From Litoditis marina (taxonomy: Eukaryota; Nematoda; Chromadorea; Rhabditida; Rhabditidae): DNA of 64,000 bases. Numbering within the stretch: position 1 is the first letter of the stretch; every line of letters begins with the position of its first letter. The stretch lies in NCBI GenBank assembly GCA_964036275.1, contig OZ038437.1, positions 13,920,090-13,984,089 on the forward strand. Direction: 5' to 3'. This document shows, piece by piece, positions 50,291 to 62,496 of the stretch. The notes below the pieces were generated by a model. The model was not told the DNA's origin and did no database searches. It worked only from the letters and a program-made list of their open reading frames with translations. The position numbers were made by a program, and so were the translations under genes.

Positions 50291-50719
50291 TGTCATGATA
50301 TCTTCTAACAGATATCACAACTTTCTACATCTCTATTTAGATACAAGGTAAGTACACGACGGAGCCAGGACGACGGGGCCGGAGCCATCAATCATCGGAA
50401 GGCGGAGCCAGGACTACGAGGAATCCAGCAGAGAGAGAGAGAGACGGGTGGACCACGACAGACGAGTATGCTCAGCATATTGTAACGACAACTTCTTCTA
50501 TTTATGTCCTATTTATTTAATGCTTATAAACTTATGTATGTGCGTGTCTTTTGTATTATCTCTATTATGAATCACAAAGTAAAACAACATCTGTCTCATT
50601 GGTAAAATATATACAAACTTTCCACTAATAGTCAATTCCTCTTACAAAATATATGTAACACTTTCGGACCAAAACGTTTACACCAAAAGACTAAGAGCCC
50701 ATAAAGCTCAAGGTTAACA
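50291..50719 (+). repeat. 3' LTR (429 bp)
   Basis: Same length as the 5' LTR, with no difference seen reading by eye, including the GA-dinucleotide run and TATAAA at 50525-50530. Identity between LTRs is expected just after integration, because both are copied from one template, so the insertion is young. Confidence 0.93.
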
Positions 50720-50723
50720 GTTG
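50720..50723 (+). repeat. Target-site duplication, right copy (GTTG)
   Basis: GTTG follows the final ACA of the 3' LTR and continues into satellite as GTTGATTATTATAATAG. It matches the left copy at 39324-39327. Confidence 0.9.
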
Positions 50724-53700
50724 ATTATTATAATAGTTTCAGAGTGTGTTTGTGATATTGAAAGCATCAGATCATACTACAACCCAACAACCCGAGATGG
50801 AATCGACTTCCATAAAAATGAGAAGTGTCAAGGTCCACGTAATACGTAGATTTGGTAATTCATGGACTCTACCTTGTTTGTTGATTATTATAATAGTTTC
50901 AGAGTGTGTTTGTGATATTGGAAGCATCAGATCATACTACAACCCAACAAACCGAGATGGAATCGACTTCCATAAAATGAGAAGTGTCAAGGTCCACGTA
51001 ATACGTAGATTTGGTAATTCATGGACTCTACCTTGTTTGTTGATTATTATAATAGTTTTAGAGTGTGTTTGTGATATTGAAAGCATCAGATCATACTACA
51101 ACCCAACAACCCGAGATGGAATCGACTTCCATAAAAATGAGAAGTGTCAAGGTCCACGTAAAACGTAGATTTGGTAATTCATGGACTCTACCTTGTTTGT
51201 TGATTATTATAATAGTTTCAGAGTGTGTTTGTGATATTGAAAGCATCAGATCATACTACAACCCAACAACCCGAGATGGAATCGACTTCCATAAAAATGA
51301 GAAGTGTCAAGGTCCACGTAATACGTAGATTTGGTAATTCATGGACTCTACCTTGTTTGTTGATTATTATAATAGTTTTAGAGTGTGTTTGTGATATTGA
51401 AAGCATCAGATCATACTACAACCCAACAACCCGAGATGGAATCGACTTCCATAAAATGAGAAGTGTCAAGGTCCACGTAAAACGTAGATTTGGTAATTCA
51501 TGGACTCTACCTTGTTTGTTGTTTATTATAATAGTTTCAGAGTGTGTTTGTGATATTGGAAGCATCAGATCATACTACAACCCAACAAACCGAGATGGAA
51601 TCGACTTCCATAAAATGAGAAGTGTCAAGGTCCACGTAAAACGTAGATTTGGTAATTCATGGACTCTACCTTGTTTGTTGATTATTATAATAGTTTCAGA
51701 GTGTGTTTGTGATATTGGAAGCATCAGATCATACTACAACCCAACAAACCGAGATGGAATCGACTTCCATAAAAATGAGAAGTGTCAAGGTCCACGTAAT
51801 ACGTAGATTTGGTAATTCATGGACTCTACCTTGTTTGTTGATTATTATAATAGTTTTAGAGTGTGTTTGTGATATTGGAAGCATCAGATCATACTACAAC
51901 CCAACAAACCGAGATGGAATCGACTTCCAAAAAATGAGAAGTGTCAAGGTCCACGTAAAACGTAGATTTGGTAATTCATGGACTCTACCTTGTTTGTTGA
52001 TTATTATAATAGTTTTAGAGTGTGTTTGTGATATTGGAAGCATCAGATCATACTACAACCCAACAACCCGAGATGGAATCGACTTCCATCAAAATGAGAA
52101 GTGTCAAGGTCCACGTAAAACGTAGATTTGGTAATTCATGGACTCTACCTTGTTTGTTGATTATTATAATAGTTTCAGAGTGTGTTTGTGATATTGAAAG
52201 CATCAGATCATACTACAACCCAACAACCCGAGATGGAATCGACTTCCATAAAAATGAGAAGTGTCAAGGTCCACGTAATACGTAGATTTGGTAATTCATG
52301 GACTCTACCTTGTTTGTTGATTATTATAATAGTTTCAGAGTGTGTTTGTGATATTGGAAGCATCAGATCATACTACAACCCAACAAACCGAGATGGAATC
52401 GACTTCCATAAAATGAGAAGTGTCAAGGTCCACGTAATACGTAGATTTGGTAATTCATGGACTCTACCTTGTTTGTTGATTATTATAATAGTTTTAGAGT
52501 GTGTTTGTGATATTGAAAGCATCAGATCATACTACAACCCAACAACCCGAGATGGAATCGACTTCCATAAAATGAGAAGTGTCAAGGTCCACGTAAAACG
52601 TAGATTTGGTAATTCATGGACTCTACCTTGTTTGTTGATTATTATAATAGTTTCAGAGTGTGTTTGTGATATTGAAAGCATCAGATCATACTACAACCCA
52701 ACAACCCGAGATGGAATCGACTTCCATAAAAATGAGAAGTGTCAAGGTCCACGTAATACGTAGATTTGGTAATTCATGGACTCTACCTTGTTTGTTGATT
52801 ATTATAATAGTTTTAGAGTGTGTTTGTGATATTGAAAGCATCAGATCATACTACAACCCAACAACCCGAGATGGAATCGACTTCCATAAAATGAGAAGTG
52901 TCAAGGTCCACGTAAAACGTAGATTTGGTAATTCATGGACTCTACCTTGTTTGTTGTTTATTATAATAGTTTCAGAGTGTGTTTGTGATATTGGAAGCAT
53001 CAGATCATACTACAACCCAACAAACCGAGATGGACTCGACTTCCATAAAAATGAGAAGTGTCAAGGTCCACGTAAAACGTAGATTTGGTAATTCATGGAC
53101 TCTACCTTGTTTGTTGATTATTATAATAGTTTTAGAGTGTGTTTGTGATATTGGAAGCATCAGATCATACTACAACCCAACAACCCGAGATGGAATCGAC
53201 TTCCATCAAAATGAGAAGTGTCAAGGTCCACGTAAAACGTAGATTTGGTAATTCATGGACTCTACCTTGTTTGTTGATTATTATAATAGTTTCAGAGTGT
53301 GTTTGTGATATTGAAAGCATCAGATCATACTACAACCCAACAACCCGAGATGGAATCGACTTCCATAAAAATGAGAAGTGTCAAGGTCCACGTAATACGT
53401 AGATTTGGTAATTCATGGACTCTACCTTGTTTGTTGATTATTATAATAGTTTCAGAGTGTGTTTGTGATATTGAAAGCATCAGATCATACTACAACCCAA
53501 CAACCCGAGATGGAATCGACTTCCATAAAAATGAGAAGTGTCAAGGTCCACGTAATACGTAGATTTGGTAATTCATGGACTCTACCTTGTTTGTTGATTA
53601 TTATAATAGTTTCAGAGTGTGTTTGTGATATTGGAAGCATCAGATCATACTACAACCCAACAAACCGAGATGGAATCGACTTCCATAAAATGAGAAGTGT

Positions 53701-56700
53701 CAAGGTCCACGTAATACGTAGATTTGGTAATTCATGGACTCTACCTTGTTTGTTGATTATTATAATAGTTTTAGAGTGTGTTTGTGATATTGAAAGCATC
53801 AGATCATACTACAACCCAACAACCCGAGATGGAATCGACTTCCATAAAATGAGAAGTGTCAAGGTCCACGTAAAACGTAGATTTGGTAATTCATGGACTC
53901 TACCTTGTTTGTTGATTATTATAATAGTTTCAGAGTGTGTTTGTGATATTGAAAGCATCAGATCATACTACAACCCAACAACCCGAGATGGAATCGACTT
54001 CCATAAAAATGAGAAGTGTCAAGGTCCACGTAATACGTAGATTTGGTAATTCATGGACTCTACCTTGTTTGTTGATTATTATAATAGTTTTAGAGTGTGT
54101 TTGTGATATTGAAAGCATCAGATCATACTACAACCCAACAACCCGAGATGGAATCGACTTCCATAAAATGAGAAGTGTCAAGGTCCACGTAAAACGTAGA
54201 TTTGGTAATTCATGGACTCTACCTTGTTTGTTGTTTATTATAATAGTTTCAGAGTGTGTTTGTGATATTGGAAGCATCAGATCATACTACAACCCAACAA
54301 ACCGAGATGGACTCGACTTCCATAAAAATGAGAAGTGTCAAGGTCCACGTAAAACGTAGATTTGGTAATTCATGGACTCTACCTTGTTTGTTGATTATTA
54401 TAATAGTTTTAGAGTGTGTTTGTGATATTGGAAGCATCAGATCATACTACAACCCAACAACCCGAGATGGAATCGACTTCCATCAAAATGAGAAGTGTCA
54501 AGGTCCACGTAAAACGTAGATTTGGTAATTCATGGACTCTACCTTGTTTGTTGATTATTATAATAGTTTCAGAGTGTGTTTGTGATATTGAAAGCATCAG
54601 ATCATACTACAACCCAACAACCCGAGATGGAATCGACTTCCATAAAAATGAGAAGTGTCAAGGTCCACGTAATACGTAGATTTGGTAATTCATGGACTCT
54701 ACCTTGTTTGTTGATTATTATAATAGTTTCAGAGTGTGTTTGTGATATTGGAAGCATCAGATCATACTACAACCCAACAAACCGAGATGGAATCGACTTC
54801 CATAAAATGAGAAGTGTCAAGGTCCACGTAATACGTAGATTTGGTAATTCATGGACTCTACCTTGTTTGTTGATTATTATAATAGTTTTAGAGTGTGTTT
54901 GTGATATTGAAAGCATCAGATCATACTACAACCCAACAACCCGAGATGGAATCGACTTCCATAAAAATGAGAAGTGTCAAGGTCCACGTAAAACGTAGAT
55001 TTGGTAATTCATGGACTCTACCTTGTTTGTTGATTATTATAATAGTTTCAGAGTGTGTTTGTGATATTGAAAGCATCAGATCATACTACAACCCAACAAC
55101 CCGAGATGGAATCGACTTCCATAAAAATGAGAAGTGTCAAGGTCCACGTAATACGTAGATTTGGTAATTCATGGACTCTACCTTGTTTGTTGATTATTAT
55201 AATAGTTTTAGAGTGTGTTTGTGATATTGAAAGCATCAGATCATACTACAACCCAACAACCCGAGATGGAATCGACTTCCATAAAATGAGAAGTGTCAAG
55301 GTCCACGTAAAACGTAGATTTGGTAATTCATGGACTCTACCTTGTTTGTTGTTTATTATAATAGTTTCAGAGTGTGTTTGTGATATTGGAAGCATCAGAT
55401 CATACTACAACCCAACAAACCGAGATGGAATCGACTTCCATAAAATGAGAAGTGTCAAGGTCCACGTAAAACGTAGATTTGGTAATTCATGGACTCTACC
55501 TTGTTTGTTGATTATTATAATAGTTTCAGAGTGTGTTTGTGATATTGGAAGCATCAGATCATACTACAACCCAACAAACCGAGATGGAATCGACTTCCAT
55601 AAAAATGAGAAGTGTCAAGGTCCACGTAAAACGTAGATTTGGTAATTCATGGACTCTACCTTGTTTGTTGATTATTATAATAGTTTTAGAGTGTGTTTGT
55701 GATATTGGAAGCATCAGATCATACTACAACCCAACAAACCGAGATGGAATCGACTTCCAAAAAATGAGAAGTGTCAAGGTCCACGTAAAACGTAGATTTG
55801 GTAATTCATGGACTCTACCTTGTTTATTGATTATTATAATAGTTTCAGAGTGTGTTTGTGATATTGAAAGCATCAGATCATACTACAACCCAACAAACCG
55901 AGATGGAATCGACTTCCATAAAAATGAGAAGTGTCAAGGTCCACGTAATACGTAGATTTGGTAATTCATGGACTCTACCTTGTTTGTTGTTTATTATAAT
56001 AGTTTCAGAGTGTGTTTGTGATATTGAAAGCATCAGATCATACTACAACCCAACAAACCGAGATGGAATCGACTTCCATAAAAATGAGAAGTGTCAAGGT
56101 CCACGTAATACGTAGATTTGGTAATTCATGGACTCTACCTTGTTTGTTGTTTATTATAATAGTTTCAGAGTGTGTTTGTGATATTGAAAGCATCAGATCA
56201 TACTACAACCCAACAAACCGAGATGGAATCGACTTCCATAAAATGAGAAGTGTCAAGGTCCACGTAAAACGTAGATTTGGTAATTCATGGACTCTGCCTT
56301 GTTTGTTGATTATTATAATAGTTTCAGAGTGTGTTTGTGATATTGAAAGCATCAGATCATACTACAACCCAACAAACCGAGATGGAATCGACTTCCATAA
56401 AAATGAGAAGTGTCAAGGTCCACGTGAAACATAGATTTGGTAATTCATGGACTCTGCCTTGTTTGTTGATTATTATAATAGTTTCAGAGTGTGTTTGTGA
56501 TATTGGAAGCATCAGATCATACTACAACCCAACAAACCGAGATGGAATCGATTTCCATAAAAATGAGAAGTGTCAAGGTCCACGTAAAACGTAGATTTGG
56601 TAATTCATGGACTCTACCTTGTTTATTGATTATTATAATAGTTTTAGAGTGTGTTTGTGATATTCGAAGCATCAGATCATACTACAACCCAACAACCCGA

Positions 56701-59700
56701 GATGGAATCGACTTCCATCAAAATGAGAAGTGTCAAGGTCCACGTAAAACGTAGATTTGGTAATTCATGGACTCTACCTTGTTTGTTGTTTATTATAATA
56801 GTTTCAGAGTGTGTTTGTGATATTGGAAGCATCAGATCATACTACAACCCAACAACCCGAGATGGAATCGACTTCCATAAAATGAGAAGTGTCAAGGTCC
56901 ACGTAAAACGTAGATTTGGTAATTCATGGACTCTACCTTGTTTGTTGTTTATTATAATAGTTTCAGAGTGTGTTTGTGATATTGGAAGCATCAGATCATA
57001 CTACAACCCAACAAACCGAGATGGAATCGACTTCCATAAAAATGAGAAGTGTCAAGGTCCACGTAATACGTAGATTTGGTAATTCATGGACTCTACCTTG
57101 TTTGTTGATTATTATAATAGTTTTAGAGTGTGTTTGTGATATTGAAAGCATCAGATCATACTACAACCCAACAACCCGAGATGGAATCGACTTCCATAAA
57201 ATGAGAAGTGTCAAGGTCCACGTAAAACGTAGATTTGGTAATTCATGGACTCTACCTTGTTTGTTGTTTATTATAATAGTTTCAGAGTGTGTTTGTGATA
57301 TTGAAAGCATCAGATCATACTACAACCCAACAACCCGAGATGGAATCGACTTCCATAAAAATGAGAAGTGTCAAGGTCCACGTAATACGTAGATTTGGTA
57401 ATTCATGGACTCTACCTTGTTTGTTGATTATTATAATAGTTTTAGAGTGTGTTTGTGATATTGAAAGCATCAGATCATACTACAACCCAACAACCCGAGA
57501 TGGAATCGACTTCCATAAAATGAGAAGTGTCAAGGTCCACGTAAAACGTAGATTTGGTAATTCATGGACTCTACCTTGTTTGTTGTTTATTATAATAGTT
57601 TCAGAGTGTGTTTGTGATATTGGAAGCATCAGATCATACTACAACCCAACAAACCGAGATGGAATCGACTTCCATAAAATGAGAAGTGTCAAGGTCCACG
57701 TAAAACGTAGATTTGGTAATTCATAGACTCTACCTTGTTTGTTGATTATTATAATAGTTTTAGAGTGTGTTTGTGATATTGAAAGCATCAGATCATACTA
57801 CAACCCAACAAACCGAGATGGACTCGACTTCCATAAAAATGAGAAGTGTCAAGGTCCACGTAAAACGTAGATTTGGTAATTCATGGACTCTACCTTGTTT
57901 GTTGATTATTATAATAGTTTCAGAGTGTGTTTGTGATATTGAAAGCATCAGATCATACTACAACCCAACAACCCGAGATGGAATCGACTTCCATAAAAAT
58001 GAGAAGTGTCAAGGTCCACGTAATACGTAGATTTGGTAATTCATGGACTCTACCTTGTTTGTTGATTATTATAATAGTTTTAGAGTGTGTTTGTGATATT
58101 GAAAGCATCAGATCATACTACAACCCAACAACCCGAGATGGAATCGACTTCCATAAAATGAGAAGTGTCAAGGTCCACGTAAAACGTAGATTTGGTAATT
58201 CATGGACTCTACCTTGTTTGTTGTTTATTATAATAGTTTCAGAGTGTGTTTGTGATATTGGAAGCATCAGATCATACTACAACCCAACAAACCGAGATGG
58301 AATCGACTTCCATAAAATGAGAAGTGTCAAGGTCCACGTAAAACGTAGATTTGGTAATTCATAGACTCTACCTTGTTTGTTGATTATTATAATAGTTTTA
58401 GAGTGTGTTTGTGATATTGAAAGCATCAGATCATACTACAACCCAACAAACCGAGATGGACTCGACTTCCATAAAAATGAGAAGTGTCAAGGTCCACGTA
58501 AAACGTAGATTTGGTAATTCATGGACTCTACCTTGTTTGTTGATTATTATAATAGTTTTAGAGTGTGTTTGTGATATTGGAAGCATCAGATCATACTACA
58601 ACCCAACAACCCGAGATGGAATCGACTTCCATCAAAATGAGAAGTGTCAAGGTCCACGTAAAACGTAGATTTGGTAATTCATGGACTCTACCTTGTTTGT
58701 TGATTATTATAATAGTTTCAGAGTGTGTTTGTGATATTGAAAGCATCAGATCATACTACAACCCAACAACCCGAGATGGAATCGACTTCCATAAAAATGA
58801 GAAGTGTCAAGGTCCACGTAATACGTAGATTTGGTAATTCATGGACTCTACCTTGTTTGTTGTTTATTATAATAGTTTCAGAGTGTGTTTGTGATATTGG
58901 AAGCATCAGATCATACTACAACCCAACAAACCGAGATGGAATCGACTTCCATAAAATGAGAAGTGTCAAGGTCCACGTAAAACGTAGATTTGGTAATTCA
59001 TGGACTCTACCTTGTTTGTTGATTATTATAATAGTTTTAGAGTGTGTTTGTGATATTGAAAGCATCAGATCATACTACAACCCAACAACCCGAGATGGAA
59101 TCGACTTCCATAAAATGAGAAGTGTCAAGGTCCACGTAAAACGTAGATTTGGTAATTCATGGACTCTACCTTGTTTGTTGTTTATTATAATAGTTTCAGA
59201 GTGTGTTTGTGATATTGGAAGCATCAGATCATACTACAACCCAACAAACCGAGATGGAATCGACTTCCATCAAAATGAGAAGTGTCAAGGTCCACGTGAA
59301 TCGTAGATTTGGTAATTCATGGACTCTACCTTGTTTGTTGATTATTATAATAGTTTCAGAGTGTGTTTGTGATATTGAAAGCATCAGATCATACTACAAC
59401 CCAACAACCCGAGATGGAATCGACTTCCATAAAAATGAGAAGTGTCAAGGTCCACGTAATACGTAGATTTGGTAATTCATGGACTCTACCTTGTTTGTTG
59501 ATTATTATAATAGTTTCAGAGTGTGTTTGTGATATTGGAAGCATCAGATCATACTACAACCCAACAAACCGAGATGGAATCGACTTCCATAAAATGAGAA
59601 GTGTCAAGGTCCACGTAATACGTAGATTTGGTAATTCATGGACTCTACCTTGTTTGTTGATTATTATAATAGTTTTAGAGTGTGTTTGTGATATTGAAAG

Positions 59701-61596
59701 CATCAGATCATACTACAACCCAACAACCCGAGATGGAATCGACTTCCATAAAAATGAGAAGTGTCAAGGTCCACGTAAAACGTAGATTTGGTAATTCATG
59801 GACTCTACCTTGTTTGTTGATTATTATAATAGTTTCAGAGTGTGTTTGTGATATTGAAAGCATCAGATCATACTACAACCCAACAACCCGAGATGGAATC
59901 GACTTCCATAAAATGAGAAGTGTCAAGGTCCACGTAAAACGTAGATTTGGTAATTCATGGACTCTACCTTGTTTGTTGTTTATTATAATAGTTTCAGAGT
60001 GTGTTTGTGATATTGGAAGCATCAGATCATACTACAACCCAACAAACCGAGATGGAATCGACTTCCATAAAATGAGAAGTGTCAAGGTCCACGTAATACG
60101 TAGATTTGGTAATTCATGGACTCTACCTTGTTTGTTGATTATTATAATAGTTTTAGAGTGTGTTTGTGATATTGAAAGCATCAGATCATACTACAACCCA
60201 ACAACCCGAGATGGAATCGACTTCCATAAAATGAGAAGTGTCAAGGTCCACGTAAAACGTAGATTTGGTAATTCATGGACTCTACCTTGTTTGTTGATTA
60301 TTATAATAGTTTCAGAGTGTGTTTGTGATATTGGAAGCATCAGATCATACTACAACCCAACAAACCGAGATGGAATCGACTTCCATAAAAATGAGAAGTG
60401 TCAAGGTCCACGTAATACGTAGATTTGGTAATTCATGGACTCTACCTTGTTTGTTGATTATTATAATAGTTTTAGAGTGTGTTTGTGATATTGGAAGCAT
60501 CAGATCATACTACAACCCAACAAACCGAGATGGAATCGACTTCCAAAAAATGAGAAGTGTCAAGGTCCACGTAAAACGTAGATTTGGTAATTCATGGACT
60601 CTACCTTGTTTATTGATTATTATAATAGTTTCAGAGTGTGTTTGTGATATTGAAAGCATCAGATCATACTACAACCCAACAAACCGAGATGGAATCGACT
60701 TCCATAAAAATGAGAAGTGTCAAGGTCCACGTAATACGTAGATTTGGTAATTCATGGACTCTACCTTGTTTGTTGTTTATTATAATAGTTTCAGAGTGTG
60801 TTTGTGATATTGAAAGCATCAGATCATACTACAACCCAACAAACCGAGATGGAATCGACTTCCATAAAAATGAGAAGTGTCAAGGTCCACGTAATACGTA
60901 GATTTGGTAATTCATGGACTCTACCTTGTTTGTTGTTTATTATAATAGTTTCAGAGTGTGTTTGTGATATTGAAAGCATCAGATCATACTACAACCCAAC
61001 AAACCGAGATGGAATCGACTTCCATAAAATGAGAAGTGTCAAGGTCCACGTAAAACGTAGATTTGGTAATTCATGGACTCTGCCTTGTTTGTTGATTATT
61101 ATAATAGTTTCAGAGTGTGTTTGTGATATTGAAAGCATCAGATCATACTACAACCCAACAAACCGAGATGGAATCGACTTCCATAAAAATGAGAAGTGTC
61201 AAGGTCCACGTGAAACATAGATTTGGTAATTCATGGACTCTGCCTTGTTTGTTGATTATTATAATAGTTTCAGAGTGTGTTTGTGATATTGGAAGCATCA
61301 GATCATACTACAACCCAACAAACCGAGATGGAATCGACTTCCATAAAAATGAGAAGTGTCAAGGTCCACGTAAAACGTAGATTTGGTAATTCATGGACTC
61401 TACCTTGTTTATTGATTATTATAATAGTTTTAGAGTGTGTTTGTGATATTGGAAGCATCAGATCATACTACAACCCAACAACCCGAGATGGAATCGACTT
61501 CCATCAAAATGAGAAGTGTCAAGGTCCACGTAAAACGTAGATTTGGTAATTCATGGACTCTACCTTGTTTGTTGATTATTATAATAGTTTTAGAGT

Positions 61597-62496
61597 GTGT
61601 TTGTGATATTGGAAGCATCAGAACAAACTACAACCCAACAACCCGAGATGGAATCGACTTCCATCAAAATGAGAAGTGTCAAGGTCCACGTAAAACGTAG
61701 ATTTGGTAATTCATGGACTCTACCTTGTTTGTTGTTTATTATAATAGTTTCAGAGTGTGTTTGTGATATTGGAAGCATCAGATCATACTACAACCCAACA
61801 AACCGAGGTGGAATCGACTTCCATAAAATGAGAAGTGTCAAGGTCCACGTAATACGTAGATTTGGTAATTCATGGACTCTACCTTGTTTGTTGTTTATTA
61901 TAATAGTTTCAGAGTGTGTTTGTGATATTGGAAGCATCAGATCATACTACAACCCAACAAACCGAGATGGAATCGACTTCCATAAAATGAGAAGTGTCAA
62001 GGTCCACGTAAAACGTAGATTTGGTAATTCATGGACTCTACCTTGTTTGTTGTTTATTATAATAGTTTCAGAGTGTGTTTGTGATATTGGAAGCATCAGA
62101 TCATACTACAACCCAACAAACCGAGATGGAATCGACTTCCATAAAATGAGAAGTGTCAAGGTCCACGTAAAACGTAGATTTGGTAATTCATGGACTCTAC
62201 CTTGTTTGTTGATTATTATAATAGTTTTAGAGTGTGTTTGTGATATTGGAAGCATCAGATCATACTACAACCCAACAAACCGAGATGGAATCGACTTCCA
62301 AAAAATGAGAAGTGTCAAGGTCCACGTAAAACGTAGATTTGGTAATTCATGGACTCTACCTTGTTTATTGATTATTATAATAGTTTCAGAGTGTGTTTGT
62401 GATATTGAAAGCATCAGATCATACTACAACCCAACAAACCGAGATGGAATCGACTTCCATAAAAATGAGAAGTGTCAAGGTCCACGTAATACGTAG
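61597..62496 (+). other. Longest satellite open frame (299 codons over 159-bp units), probably not a gene
   Basis: Consecutive 159-bp units equal 53 codons each, so one frame stays open through several units. It reads a repeated peptide containing RRFGNSWTLPCLLFIIIV, which would be hydrophobic, and SIRSYYNPTNRDGIDFHK. The frame opens at GTG; the first ATG is at 61648. Similar runs are at 27059-27799, 28335-29090 and 59682-60422. Nothing suggests coding selection: neighbouring 160-bp units break the same frame, the changes between units follow the shared satellite variants, and there is no promoter. I record it as a consequence of unit length. Confidence 0.8.

Larger units (their letters stand above)
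39328..50719 (+). mobile_element. Gag-only non-autonomous LTR retrotransposon (11392 bp)
   Basis: The element has 429-bp direct LTRs with TG...CA ends, a 4-bp target duplication, a gag gene and a purine-rich tract next to the 3' LTR. The orientation is plus, set by gag and the purine tract. The interior contains no reverse transcriptase, RNase H, integrase or protease reading frame, and no CCHC zinc knuckle after the capsid-like region. A 6.7-kb array of 68-bp repeats fills most of the space between the 5' leader and gag. The layout resembles plant TR-GAG elements (terminal repeats with gag only) more than an ordinary decayed copy, because gag is intact and the LTRs look identical. Mobility would need polymerase and integrase from a related autonomous element, which is not in this window. 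The Gag pattern and 4-bp duplication favour Ty3/gypsy affiliation, but without polymerase the superfamily is an inference. Confidence 0.9.
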
